DNA of 64,000 nucleotides from CALBPI01 sp045110335 (GCA_045110335.1 JBGCGB010000024.1:260044-324043), one strand, 5' to 3'. Positions 1 through 8,937 are shown, numbered from the stretch's first letter. Numbers and translations are program-made. The notes: generated by a model from the sequence alone, not told the origin.

Positions 1-1
1 C

Positions 2-763
2 TTGAGCGTTTTGACGGAGTTGCTCGCGATGGCATTGCCAGAAGCATTTGGCCGCACATGTCGCATCAAAGATCAGGTAATGGCTTTGATTGAAACTCAG
101 CCTGATATGAGCGCTGATGATCGTTGGTCGATTGAAACAGCGACGATGCTTTCACAGCTTTGTTCCATCACCATGGATAACGCCGTCATTTCCAAAATTA
201 ACGCTGGACAGGAACTGGATAGTGGTGAGCAGGAGTCCTATCACGCGGCAACCAGCAGCGTATCTCGCTTGATTGAAAAAGTACCGCGCATGGAGAACGT
301 CGCGCGAATTGTGGAATATCAACATAAGACTTATTCGGGAGATGGTTTTCCTAACAATGATATTCGCGCCGAGTCGATACCGTTTGGTGCTCGAGCCCTA
401 CACTTGGCCCTAGCAATTGATCGATTAAGATTGCAAGGAAAGGAAGATGATGAGGTCCATTTCGCACTGAGGCAACAGCGAGCTGACTTTGATCCGCGTT
501 TGCTGGAGCAACTTTTTGATTTGGCCGATGTTAAACAGGAAGCGACTAAATCATTACTATCGATTGATCAAATCGATATTGGTATGCGCATCGAGCAAGA
601 TATCAAGACGGACTACGGTAGCTTGTTAGTCTGTGCCGGACAGCATGTAACGGCCGCGATACATGAGCATCTGTTGCGATTTCATGAGGAAGGCAAGCTG
701 ACCGGGAAATTTGAAGTGACGATACCGGCCGGGGTGAGCATAGCGTTACAGCAGACGGCCTAA
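2..763 (+). CDS. HD-GYP-like phosphohydrolase domain protein, 3' part
   Basis: The frame is already open at the left edge, so only the C-terminal part (about 253 residues) is present. A YQH...SGDGFP stretch near residues 104-117, followed by IPFGARALHLALAIDRL, matches the second half of an HD-GYP domain, which hydrolyses cyclic di-GMP in bacterial signalling. The usual HHE...GxGYP signature is altered (YQH, GDGFP), so activity is uncertain. The last 65 residues form a small extra domain (IDQIDIGMRIEQDI...) that I have seen after HD domains in RpfG-type response regulators. A receiver domain upstream of the window is likely but cannot be seen. The stop overlaps the convergent oxidoreductase gene by 4 bp. 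Confidence 0.6.
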   Translation: MSVLTELLAMALPEAFGRTCRIKDQVMALIETQPDMSADDRWSIETATMLSQLCSITMDNAVISKINAGQELDSGEQESYHAATSSVSRLIEKVPRMENVARIVEYQHKTYSGDGFPNNDIRAESIPFGARALHLALAIDRLRLQGKEDDEVHFALRQQRADFDPRLLEQLFDLADVKQEATKSLLSIDQIDIGMRIEQDIKTDYGSLLVCAGQHVTAAIHEHLLRFHEEGKLTGKFEVTIPAGVSIALQQTA

Positions 764-2004
764 CTCTCTTCGCCGATAATTTGGAAAGTCACGCCGGCGT
801 TGCGTTGGAGACGCTCAAGCAGAGCATCGCCAACTGCAGCGGCAGGCGTAGAAAATCCGCCTGGCTCATTGGTAGATTTGGCCGGTTGACGCGCGAGGCA
901 AATGGCGGCTTCACCTAACATCTTGCTGGTACAACCATAGCCTGGATCTCTATCGCCGCGCACTTTCCCGCGAAGCAACTTGCCGTCAGCATCAATGCCA
1001 GCAAACTCAATATCGAAGAAGCCCTTCTCGCGAGCATCCGGGGCCGGGCCTTCACCGGGTGCCGGAAACGCGAACTTTCGCAACAGCGCTCTGGTCGGCG
1101 CGAATGCTGCGCCCAGCATGAGAGAAGCCATGCCTCCCGAAACAGCGGCCGCTTTCGCCATGCCTGTGATGCCGTCACCGGTTGCCATGAACTCGGCATA
1201 ACGGAAGTCGCGTCCGTAAGCATTTCCCAGCAAAGCATTACTGCGTCTCACAATCCGTGTATTGATGCTGGCCATGAGAAATGGAGCGACCCATTCGTCG
1301 AGCAACTCATCACGCTTGAAGCCAAAGGCGTCGCGGCGGTCTGGCCCGGCGGCTTTATTGCGTGGGTTGAGGGCATAAGGGTTCATCAGTAATTTGGCGC
1401 AGCGCCGGTCTTTGCGTGCTTGCTCGACGACCTCCAGCATGCTGGCGGCCGTGCCGCCACTCATGCCTCCACTCGCGTTCTTTAAACAGAAGTGAATGCG
1501 CTGTAACGGTTGGCCGAACCGTGCCTGCGCTTCACGTTGCATGTACCAAACACCAATGTCTGATGGAATGGAATCGAAACCGCAACAATTCACAATGAGT
1601 GCGCCGGATCGCTTTGCCGTTCCATTGTGCGCATCGATCATTCGTCGGATCCATGGCACCTCGCCGGCAAGATCACAGTAATGCGTACCTAAGCGCGCGC
1701 AAGACGCAACGAGTTCGTTCCCATAGCGCGCGTAGGGTCCGACTGTTGTAGCAACAACTTTCGTCCGACTAACCATCGCATCAATGCTCTTCCTGTCCAA
1801 GCTATCGGCGATCAGTATAGGAAGGTCTTTACCGGCTTTGCCAAGTGAATCGCGGATGGATTCAAGTTTTTCTACATTACGCCCGCCGATCGCCCATCGA
1901 ATACTGCCGGCCGCGCCATACGTATTCAATAGATGTTCTGCGACTAGCCTTCCGGTGAAGCCGGTGGCACCCCAAACAATAATGTCGAACTCTCTTTTCG
2001 TCAT
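760..2004 (-). CDS. Saccharopine dehydrogenase-like / trans-acting enoyl reductase-like oxidoreductase
   Basis: About 414 residues. The N-terminus (MTKREFDIIVWGATGFTG) is a Rossmann NAD(P)-binding motif, GATGFTG, typical of the family that includes saccharopine dehydrogenase-like proteins and trans-acting enoyl reductases. The following segment (IRWAIGGRN, then TTVGPYARYGNELV and CARLGTHYCDLAGE) is diagnostic of it, as is CCGFDSIPSD. True lysine-pathway saccharopine dehydrogenases are different, so the substrate is unknown; members are often linked to lipid metabolism. I chose ATG at 2004 because homologues begin just before the nucleotide fold; an upstream in-frame start at 2052 would add 16 unrelated residues. 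It stands alone, about 100 bp from the amidohydrolase gene on the same strand. Confidence 0.8.
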   Translation of the reverse strand: MTKREFDIIVWGATGFTGRLVAEHLLNTYGAAGSIRWAIGGRNVEKLESIRDSLGKAGKDLPILIADSLDRKSIDAMVSRTKVVATTVGPYARYGNELVASCARLGTHYCDLAGEVPWIRRMIDAHNGTAKRSGALIVNCCGFDSIPSDIGVWYMQREAQARFGQPLQRIHFCLKNASGGMSGGTAASMLEVVEQARKDRRCAKLLMNPYALNPRNKAAGPDRRDAFGFKRDELLDEWVAPFLMASINTRIVRRSNALLGNAYGRDFRYAEFMATGDGITGMAKAAAVSGGMASLMLGAAFAPTRALLRKFAFPAPGEGPAPDAREKGFFDIEFAGIDADGKLLRGKVRGDRDPGYGCTSKMLGEAAICLARQPAKSTNEPGGFSTPAAAVGDALLERLQRNAGVTFQIIGEES

Positions 2005-2107
2005 AGAACGTATCCAATCGCTATTAGGCGGTGCGGTTGACGTCGACCACAATCGACGTTGGCAAGATCAGCAAGCAATGGAGATCGAAGCTTATCGAAA
2101 CTCAAAG

Positions 2108-3517
2108 CTAACGGTTAACAAGCGCCGCTATCTTTTCCCGAATCTTTGCAACATCCCGTCGAAGTTGATCTTCGTCAATCGTCAGTATTTGTTTATCCCG
2201 CATCAGCACGGCGCCTTCGACAACCGTTGTCACGACATCATGCTCGTCAGCGACATAGACCAAGTGCGATATCGGGTCATACATCGGCGCGAATGAAAGA
2301 TCATGAGTGGACACCTGAATAAGGTCGGCTTTCTTACCAATTTCGAGTGTGCCGACTGTTTTACCGAGGCCGACCGCTTTCGCGCCAGATCGCGTTGCCA
2401 TGTCTAACGCTTCGTGCGCAGGCAAGAATGTGGGGTCTTGGCCAAATCCTTTAGCGACAAATGCGGCCAATCGAATTTCTTCCCACATGTCGAGATCATT
2501 GTTGCTGGCAGCGCCGTCGGTACCGAGCCCAACGGTTACGCCGGCTTCGCGCATCGTGACGATTGGTGAAATGCCGGAAGCAAGCTTTAGATTGGACGTG
2601 GGGTTGTGTATCGCGCCAACGCCATCTCTTGCCATGCGTTGCCAATCTTCGTCTGAGCCGTAGATCACATGTGCGGCGATCAGGGTATCGTCCAGAAACC
2701 CGAGGTCGTCCAAGAGTTGTATCGGACTCTTTTGGTACTGATCATTCGTGACCGTCATTTCGAACTGTGATTCTGCGACGTGGATGCTGATCGGTAAGTC
2801 AGCGCCGTGAGCAGCGGCGACAATCTTTTTCAGCGCGGCTTCACCGACGGTATACACGGAATGTGCGCCCAAGGCGGGGATGATACGAGGATGTCGATCT
2901 TTCCAGTTGGCGGCGAAAGCAAGTGCTTGTTCTAGGGATTGCTCGAAGGTCTTCGCATCAGGGCTTTCCTGTTCAATCACGGAAGGCACCACAACTGCAC
3001 GAAGGCCACAACTTTCAACCGTGCTCGCCACGGTTTCCGGGAAGAAATACATATCGATAAAAGTGGTAGTACCACCCCGAATCATTTCCCAGCAGGCGAG
3101 TTCTGTGCCGACACGAATGAACTCCGGATCGACCAGTTCGACCTCAGCCGGGAAAATATATTCGTTGAGCCATGTCATCAGTTCCAAATCATCGGCGATG
3201 CCACGCATCAATGTCATCGCGGCATGCGTATGGCCGTTCACGAGGCCCGGTAGGACAATGCGATCTTTACCGTCGATCTGCTCATCGGCGGTGTATTGAT
3301 TGAGCATGCTTTCTGTGTCACCAATGGCAATGATGATGCCATCGTCGATAACAACGGCCTGATTTAGTGCGACGGTACTATCGGTCATCGTCAAGACATG
3401 ATCGCCAAGCACGATCAGATCAACGGAATGCGCTGTCCGAGACGCTGGCGCTGGCGATGCGCTGCAGCCGCTAGCGAGAAAGCCGAGGCAGATGATCAAG
3501 AGGTGATGTTTTTTCAT
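2108..3517 (-). CDS. Amidohydrolase lipoprotein, MTA/SAH deaminase-like (TRZ/ATZ family)
   Basis: 469 residues. The first 18 form a signal peptide with a lipobox (LASGC), so the enzyme is predicted to be a lipid-anchored envelope protein. The rest is a classic metal-dependent hydrolase of the TRZ/ATZ family: NGHTHAAMTLMRG (HxH metal ligands and the LMRG motif of 5'-methylthioadenosine/S-adenosylhomocysteine deaminases), HVAESQFE, AAHVIYG, and GLGTDGAASNNDLDMW carrying the conserved Asp. Cytoplasmic MtaD-type enzymes deaminate MTA or SAH; export of such an enzyme is unusual and suggests action on extracellular or periplasmic purine compounds. It lies 20 bp downstream of the cupin gene, probably in one operon, beside a purine nucleoside phosphorylase gene. 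The substrate is inferred from family and context. Confidence 0.82.
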   Translation of the reverse strand: MKKHHLLIICLGFLASGCSASPAPASRTAHSVDLIVLGDHVLTMTDSTVALNQAVVIDDGIIIAIGDTESMLNQYTADEQIDGKDRIVLPGLVNGHTHAAMTLMRGIADDLELMTWLNEYIFPAEVELVDPEFIRVGTELACWEMIRGGTTTFIDMYFFPETVASTVESCGLRAVVVPSVIEQESPDAKTFEQSLEQALAFAANWKDRHPRIIPALGAHSVYTVGEAALKKIVAAAHGADLPISIHVAESQFEMTVTNDQYQKSPIQLLDDLGFLDDTLIAAHVIYGSDEDWQRMARDGVGAIHNPTSNLKLASGISPIVTMREAGVTVGLGTDGAASNNDLDMWEEIRLAAFVAKGFGQDPTFLPAHEALDMATRSGAKAVGLGKTVGTLEIGKKADLIQVSTHDLSFAPMYDPISHLVYVADEHDVVTTVVEGAVLMRDKQILTIDEDQLRRDVAKIREKIAALVNR

Positions 3518-3537
3518 AAAAGCTCCATGGTAGGAAT

Positions 3538-3885
3538 TTAGTCTTCCAGAGATCGGTACCCGGCGTCATCGAATCGGGGCATGCAGAGGCACTCAAAAAT
3601 CAGATCGTCGGCACCGGTGTTTCGAATTTGCTGGGCGGTCCGCGCCGGGATGCTGACAATGTCGCCGGGCGCAACCGGATAGCCCGGGGCGTCACCGACA
3701 AACATCTCGCCTTCGCCGGATTGAATGACATACCACTCGTGAACGGATAGATCGTGCAGTTGGGTTAGGACGCCTGGCGAGACGCGACAACGGGCTAGGG
3801 AGGCATTTTGGTGATCGGTTGAGTTGATGAGCTCCTTGATATAGCAGCGCTCTCCGGTCAGTATTTCGTCGCTTTCTGTCGCCAC
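3538..3885 (-). CDS. Small cupin-domain protein
   Basis: 115 residues forming one cupin barrel. Cupin motif 1 is recognisable at QLHDLSVHEWYVIQSGEGEM, with His-His-Glu-type ligands. Motif 2 is at PGDIVSIPARTAQQIRNTG. The motif 2 His that normally completes the metal site is Gln here, so metal binding may be weakened or rearranged. No specific function can be assigned. It is transcribed away from deoD and towards the deaminase-like lipoprotein gene, with only 20 bp between them, so the two are likely cotranscribed. The start at 3885 leaves about 68 bp to the divergent deoD start. Confidence 0.75.
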   Translation of the reverse strand: MATESDEILTGERCYIKELINSTDHQNASLARCRVSPGVLTQLHDLSVHEWYVIQSGEGEMFVGDAPGYPVAPGDIVSIPARTAQQIRNTGADDLIFECLCMPRFDDAGYRSLED

Positions 3886-3953
3886 TGCAGCTACTCCGTC
3901 GCTGGTACAGGTGGTGTATCATAGCGGGCGAATAGAACTACAGGCAAAAAACC

Positions 3954-4667
3954 ATGGCCACAAAACACATGAATGCAGCGCCCGGCGACTTTGCGCCGAG
4001 CGTTTTGATGCCGGGAGACCCACTTCGCGCCAAATATATTGCCGAGACCTATCTCGATGATATTCGGCAGGTGACCGATGTCCGGAATATGTTGGGTTTT
4101 ACGGGCAGCTACGAGGGCCATGCGGTGTCGGTGATGGCACATGGGATGGGCATCCCGTCTATTTCGATCTATGTCACCGAGCTGATCGAAAGCTACGACG
4201 TGAAGCGCATCATCCGTGTTGGCAGTTGTGGCACCGTGAATCCTCATACGGCGCTCCGCGACGTTATCATCGGTGCCGGCGCCTGCACAGACTCGTCGGT
4301 TAATCGGATGCGTTTTGGCGGTTACGATTATGCGCCAATTGCGAGCTTCGGATTGCTAAGTTCCGCCGTTAAACAAGCGAAAGCGCACGGCATTACGCAT
4401 CATGTTGGCAATCTGTTTTCTGCCGATCTTTTCTATACGCCGGATCCAGGTATGTTTGACACAATGGAAAAGTACGACATCAAAGGTATCGAGATGGAAG
4501 CGGCGGGTCTTTACCCTATTTGCGCGGAGTTCGGCGTTGAGGCACTGGCTATCTGTACCGTCAGTGATGACATTAGAAGTGGTGCCGCGTTGACTTCTGA
4601 TGAGCGGGCGTCAACATTTGATGAAATGATCAAGATGGCGCTGGATACGGTTGCAGAGCATGCCTGA
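3954..4667 (+). CDS. deoD: Purine nucleoside phosphorylase (DeoD type)
   Basis: 237 residues, close to the 239 of the E. coli enzyme. It phosphorolyses purine (deoxy)nucleosides to free base plus (deoxy)ribose-1-phosphate in the cytoplasm. Family motifs are clear: SVLMPGDPLRAKYIAE at the N-terminus, HGMGIPSISIYVTELI, IRVGSCGTVNP in the phosphate-binding loop, KGIEMEAAGLYPI with the Glu that contacts ribose, and CTVSDDI with the catalytic Asp. It is the first gene of a deoD-deoC-ALDH-ALDH-like operon: its stop overlaps the deoC start by 8 bp. The ribose-1-phosphate product would need phosphopentomutase to enter DeoC; that gene is not in this window. Confidence 0.97.
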   Translation: MATKHMNAAPGDFAPSVLMPGDPLRAKYIAETYLDDIRQVTDVRNMLGFTGSYEGHAVSVMAHGMGIPSISIYVTELIESYDVKRIIRVGSCGTVNPHTALRDVIIGAGACTDSSVNRMRFGGYDYAPIASFGLLSSAVKQAKAHGITHHVGNLFSADLFYTPDPGMFDTMEKYDIKGIEMEAAGLYPICAEFGVEALAICTVSDDIRSGAALTSDERASTFDEMIKMALDTVAEHA

Positions 4668-5568
4668 ACCGACGTTACCGGATATGGATAACACACCGAC
4701 GGTCGATACCGTCGGGATTCAAGAGCGCGTGGCGCGATTCTGTAGTCGCTCAATCAAAAGCGAGGCCAAGATCGAAGGGCTGAAGCTTGCGCTTTCGATG
4801 ATCGATCTGACCACTCTGGAAGGCGCTGACACCCCCGGAAAAGTGCGGCAATTGTGTGCGAAAGCCCAGCATCTGCATGATCGTTTAACCGGTTTGCCGA
4901 CAGTGGCCGCTGTCTGTGTCTATCCGACGATGGTCGGTGTGGCTCGTGATGCCTTGGGCGATAGCCCAATTAATGTTGCATCGGTGGCAACAGCTTTTCC
5001 AAGTGGCCAGTCTTCGTTGGCGATAAAACTCGCCGATACGCGAATGGCCGTTGATGCAGGCGCCAGTGAAATAGACATGGTGATTTCGCGCGGTGCTTTC
5101 TTGGCTGGCGATTATCAATTGGTGTTTGATGAGATCGTTGCGGTGAAAGAAGCTTGTGGCGATGCGCATTTGAAAGTCATTCTTGAAACAGGTGAATTAG
5201 ATTCGCTAGACCAGGTTAGGCGGGCCAGTATTCTGGCCATAGCTGCCGGTGCGGATTTCATCAAGACCTCGACTGGCAAAGTACAGCCGGCGGCAACAAT
5301 GCCGGTGACTTTGGTCATGTTGCATGCCATACGAGACCATTTTGCGGCGACAGGACGGATGGTCGGGATGAAGCCCGCTGGCGGCATCTCAACCTCGAAG
5401 CTTGCCTTGCAGTATTTGGTCATGCTCAACGAAACACTGGGCATTCGCTGGATGAATAACCAATGGTTTAGGTTTGGTGCGAGCTCGCTCGCTAACGATC
5501 TATTAATGCAATTGATGAAACAGTCGACCGGGCATTATCAGTCCAGCGATTACTTCTCTAAAGATTGA
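4660..5568 (+). CDS. deoC: Deoxyribose-phosphate aldolase, long eukaryote-like form
   Basis: 302 residues from ATG at 4660, which overlaps the deoD stop by 8 bp; an in-frame TTG at 4651 is less likely. It splits 2-deoxyribose-5-phosphate into acetaldehyde and glyceraldehyde-3-phosphate. The Schiff-base lysine sits in ADFIKTSTGK (about residue 202) and the second active-site lysine in MKPAGGIS (about residue 238). The protein is longer than E. coli DeoC (259) and has an extra N-terminal helix region and a longer C-terminal part, resembling the roughly 300-residue class that includes animal DERA and many bacterial homologues. The aldehyde dehydrogenase genes directly downstream fit disposal of the acetaldehyde. 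Confidence 0.96.
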   Translation: MPEPTLPDMDNTPTVDTVGIQERVARFCSRSIKSEAKIEGLKLALSMIDLTTLEGADTPGKVRQLCAKAQHLHDRLTGLPTVAAVCVYPTMVGVARDALGDSPINVASVATAFPSGQSSLAIKLADTRMAVDAGASEIDMVISRGAFLAGDYQLVFDEIVAVKEACGDAHLKVILETGELDSLDQVRRASILAIAAGADFIKTSTGKVQPAATMPVTLVMLHAIRDHFAATGRMVGMKPAGGISTSKLALQYLVMLNETLGIRWMNNQWFRFGASSLANDLLMQLMKQSTGHYQSSDYFSKD

Positions 5569-5584
5569 GGCGGGAGCAAACTTA

Positions 5585-7063
5585 ATGACAGAGCAATCCG
5601 GTTTGGCATTCGATAGCGGTTGGTCCTATGCACCGGCACCTGAAAGCACGGATCATGTGAGCCTGCAGGAATCGTATGGTTTGTTTATCGATGGCAAGTT
5701 CGTGCCGTCGGTGAGCGGAAAGAAGATGAAGACCGTGAATCCGTCAACGGAAGCTGTTTTGGCGACGGTTGCGCTAGCGGGCCAGCAAGATGTCGATAAG
5801 GCGGTTGCAGCTGCACGTCGCGCTTACGACAACGTTTGGTCGACGATGCCGGCGGCCGAACGCGGTAAGTATCTGTTCAGAATTGCGCGGGCGTTGGCCG
5901 AGCGGGCTCGCGAGTTTGCCGTTATCGAAAGCCTTGATGGTGGCAAGCCAATTCGCGAGTCGCGCGACATTGATGTGCCGTTGGCTTCCGCACATTTCTT
6001 TTATTACGCGGGCTGGGCAGACAAACTTGACTATGCGTTTCCCGGTACGAAGCCTTCAGCACTCGGTGTTGCAGGGCAGGTCATCCCGTGGAATTTTCCG
6101 CTGTTGATGGCGGCCTGGAAGATTGCGCCAGCGTTGGCTGCGGGGAATACCGTTGTTTTGAAACCGGCGGACACAACGCCACTGACAGCGCTAAAACTGG
6201 CGGAGCTGATGCAGGACGTGGGCTTGCCGGACGGTGTCGTCAACATCGTCACCGGGAACGGCGAGACCGGCGCGGCGGTCGTGGGGCACGAGGACATCAA
6301 TAAAGTGGCTTTCACCGGGTCCACTGCCGTCGGTCGCGAAATCATGCGCAACCTGGCAGGCAAACAGATTCCCTATACGCTGGAACTCGGCGGCAAAGCG
6401 GCCAACATCGTTTTCGAAGACGCGGCGCTTGATCAAGCCGTCGAGGGCATCGTGAACGGCATCTTTTTCAATCAGGGACATGTGTGTTGCGCCGGGTCCC
6501 GGCTATTGGTCGCGGAGTCGATTAGTGAAGAACTGCTGTCCAGGCTGAAGCAACGAATCAATTCCCTAATCGTTGGTGACCCGCTCGACAAGAATACCGA
6601 CATTGGTGCGATCAATTCGGCCAGTCAACTCAAGCGCATCCAAGATTATATTCAGTTGGGCAATGAAGAAGGCGCCACTTGTTGGCAGTCCAACGCTGTC
6701 ATGCCGGAGCAGGGCTATTTCTGTCCACCAACATTGTTTACCGATGTGGCCCAGTCCAACCGGGTTGTTCAGGAAGAAATTTTCGGCCCGGTGTTAACCG
6801 TGCAAACCTTCAGGACGTTTAACGAAGCACGGGACAAAGCCAACAACACGCCTTATGGACTATCGGGCGGTGTTTGGACCGACAAAGGGGCTCGTATCTT
6901 TAAAATGACAGGCGCGCTGCGCGCGGGTGTCGTCTGGGCCAACACATTCAACAAGTTTGATCCGACATCGCCTTTTGGTGGTTACAAGGAAAGCGGGACG
7001 GGTCGAGAGGGCGGCCTGCACGGCCTGGCGGCCTATGTTGATCTAAACCATGGTGTTCAATAA
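5585..7063 (+). CDS. Aldehyde dehydrogenase, full length, ALDH16-like catalytic half
   Basis: 492 residues, normal NAD(P)-dependent aldehyde dehydrogenase length. Visible motifs are VIPWNFPLLMAAWKIAPAL (cofactor pocket), AFTGSTAVGREIM, the general base Glu in YTLELGGKAANIVF, and the nucleophile in FNQGHVCCAGSR (first Cys, about residue 301). The C-terminal oligomerisation segment is present (FGGYKESGTGREGG). It probably oxidises acetaldehyde from DeoC, one gene upstream and 16 bp away. Its stop codon shares one base with the start of the next, half-length ALDH-like gene. Together the pair has the size and order of the single-chain two-domain ALDH16 enzymes. Confidence 0.92.
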   Translation: MTEQSGLAFDSGWSYAPAPESTDHVSLQESYGLFIDGKFVPSVSGKKMKTVNPSTEAVLATVALAGQQDVDKAVAAARRAYDNVWSTMPAAERGKYLFRIARALAERAREFAVIESLDGGKPIRESRDIDVPLASAHFFYYAGWADKLDYAFPGTKPSALGVAGQVIPWNFPLLMAAWKIAPALAAGNTVVLKPADTTPLTALKLAELMQDVGLPDGVVNIVTGNGETGAAVVGHEDINKVAFTGSTAVGREIMRNLAGKQIPYTLELGGKAANIVFEDAALDQAVEGIVNGIFFNQGHVCCAGSRLLVAESISEELLSRLKQRINSLIVGDPLDKNTDIGAINSASQLKRIQDYIQLGNEEGATCWQSNAVMPEQGYFCPPTLFTDVAQSNRVVQEEIFGPVLTVQTFRTFNEARDKANNTPYGLSGGVWTDKGARIFKMTGALRAGVVWANTFNKFDPTSPFGGYKESGTGREGGLHGLAAYVDLNHGVQ

Positions 7064-7938
7064 TGGCGACTAAGAAAAACGAACGTCTGGGCGTCAATAA
7101 AACCTACAAGTTATATATTGGCGGCAAGTTTCCTCGAACAGAGTCGGGCAGATTCATCGCGTTTGAAAATACGAAGAATGAGGTTGTCGCGAACGTTTGT
7201 CGCGCCAGTCGGAAAGATGCAAGGAATGCCGTCGTTGCGGCTCGAGCTGCCTGGTCGGGATGGGCGTCGACTAGTGGTTACCTGCGGGGCCAAATCCTCT
7301 ATCGGATCGCCGAGATGCTGGAAGGGCGGCAAGCGCAGTTTATCAGTGAACTCCGCAGCGAAGGACTTTCTCCTGCCGCGGCGAAACGTAACGTGATCGG
7401 CGCTATCGATCGATTGATTTACTACGCAGGCTGGTCCGACAAGTTCACTCAAGTCCAGAGCAGCGTGAATCCCGTCGCATCATCACATTTCAATTTTTCG
7501 GTGCCTGAGTCGATGGGTGTTGTGGTTGTTACAGCACCTGTTGAAAGCGGGCTTATGGGTTTGGTGTCTGTGCTCGCGCCGGTCATTGTTGGTGGCAATA
7601 CGGCCATTGCATTGGCATCGGAGCAGCATCCCTTGTCATCAATGAGTTTTGCAGAAGTCTTACATTCGTCAGATGTGCCTGCTGGCGTTGTGAACGTTTT
7701 GACAGGACAGCTGGAAGAGATGTTGCCGCCGCTTGCCTCGCATATGGACGTTAATGCACTGGCGCTGGCGGCGGGCAGTAACCAGACGCGTGAGGCAGCA
7801 GCAGTTTTGGCCGCAGAGAATCTCAAGCGGGTGGTCGATTTGTCCAGCAGCGACTTTTCGAAAGTGAACGCACAAGGCGTCTACCACATCGGCGCGTTCC
7901 AGGAGACCAAGACAACCTGGCATCCTGTCGCTAACTGA
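7063..7938 (+). CDS. Half-length ALDH-like protein without catalytic residues (ALDH16 C-terminal-domain-like)
   Basis: 291 residues with an N-terminal ALDH fold: YKLYIGGKFPRTESGR, AVVAARAAWSGWAS, IDRLIYYAGWSDKF, then a degenerate nucleotide-binding segment (VVVVTAPVESGLMGLVSVLAPVIVGGNTAIALAS) and PAGVVNVLTG. The chain ends just where the conserved ELGG glutamate and the Cys-containing catalytic domain should follow, so it cannot catalyse on its own. The start ATG overlaps the previous stop (TAATG), which implies coupled translation at similar levels. The most likely role is a structural or regulatory partner of the upstream ALDH. The end looks natural rather than broken: a stop after a normal hydrophilic tail, with no ALDH remnants in the short space behind it. 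Confidence 0.85.
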   Translation: MATKKNERLGVNKTYKLYIGGKFPRTESGRFIAFENTKNEVVANVCRASRKDARNAVVAARAAWSGWASTSGYLRGQILYRIAEMLEGRQAQFISELRSEGLSPAAAKRNVIGAIDRLIYYAGWSDKFTQVQSSVNPVASSHFNFSVPESMGVVVVTAPVESGLMGLVSVLAPVIVGGNTAIALASEQHPLSSMSFAEVLHSSDVPAGVVNVLTGQLEEMLPPLASHMDVNALALAAGSNQTREAAAVLAAENLKRVVDLSSSDFSKVNAQGVYHIGAFQETKTTWHPVAN

Positions 7939-7956
7939 TTTTCGACTAGCGCGGGC

Positions 7957-8937
7957 TTAGCCTAGCAAAGTAACCAGCGCTTCGGCGTTGGGCCGCGCAC
8001 CGACTTGCGCAATCGTCAATGTCGCACAACGCGTTGCTAATTCTGCGCTTTTCGCGTGGGTCCAATCGTTCGCCACTCCGTACAAGAATCCTGCGACATA
8101 GGCATCGCCGGCGCCGGTCGCATCTTTGACGGCCTGCGACAGATCGGCAGACTGATCGTGCCTTTGGTCACCGTCAATAATGATTGATCCCCTTTCCGAT
8201 CGGGTGATGACAAATAGCTTGCCACTGGCAGCCGCTTTGGCGACGGCATCATCCAGCGATGTGGTACGGAACAGTTGCAGAGTTTCTGCTTCGTTGCCAA
8301 TAACGATATCTGCGTCCCCGGCCGCTAATGTCTCGTACGCTGCTTGATGGCGTTCAACGCAGAACGAGTCTGATAGAGACAGCGCAATTCGGGTACCCGT
8401 CGCCTTGGCAATAGCGATCGCTTTGCTCATCGAAGCGGGTCCTTCCGGAGTGTCCCAAACGTAACCCTCGAGCAGCATGATGTTGGGTTGACCAACCGTT
8501 TGTTCGGTGATGTCCGTTTCGGCGATTTCGACGCAAGCGCCCAGAAACGTTTGCATCGTGCGTTCGCCATCCGGCGTGATGAATACATGGCAGCGCGCGG
8601 TTGGTGCTTCGCGAGTTTCTGCCGGTAAGCGAAGATCGATACCCAAGGCGGACATATCCTGTGCGAACGTGTTACCCAGTGTGTCGTCGGCGACGCGGCC
8701 GATGTAGCTTGCTCTGCCGCCTAGGCTCGCGAAACAGGCAACGCTATTGGCGACAGACCCACCAGCGCTCTCGGTCGTGTCAGACATCAACTCATAGAGT
8801 TCCACAGCGCGCGCTTGGTCGATCAGTGTCATGGAGCCCGCCGGCGCACCCAGCTTTTCCAGTTCATCGAACGGGACTTCAGTGAGTACATCAACAATGG
8901 CGTTACTAATCCCTAATAGATCAGTTTTCTCGGTCAT
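7957..8937 (-). CDS. PfkB-family carbohydrate kinase, adenosine-kinase-like
   Basis: 326 residues. The ribokinase/PfkB fold is shown by the N-terminal GGSVANSVACFASLGG motif and the C-terminal DATGAGDAYVAGFLYG signature, which holds the anion hole (GAGD) and catalytic Asp. The pattern LLGISNAIVDVL...MTLIDQ fits the group usually annotated as adenosine kinase or a nucleoside/sugar kinase in proteobacteria. It would phosphorylate a nucleoside or sugar hydroxyl using ATP. Neighbouring purine phosphorylase and phosphoribosyltransferases favour a purine nucleoside substrate, but that is inference. It lies downstream of one of the phosphoribosyltransferase genes on the same strand (80 bp gap) and converges with the ALDH operon. 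Confidence 0.85.
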   Translation of the reverse strand: MTEKTDLLGISNAIVDVLTEVPFDELEKLGAPAGSMTLIDQARAVELYELMSDTTESAGGSVANSVACFASLGGRASYIGRVADDTLGNTFAQDMSALGIDLRLPAETREAPTARCHVFITPDGERTMQTFLGACVEIAETDITEQTVGQPNIMLLEGYVWDTPEGPASMSKAIAIAKATGTRIALSLSDSFCVERHQAAYETLAAGDADIVIGNEAETLQLFRTTSLDDAVAKAAASGKLFVITRSERGSIIIDGDQRHDQSADLSQAVKDATGAGDAYVAGFLYGVANDWTHAKSAELATRCATLTIAQVGARPNAEALVTLLG

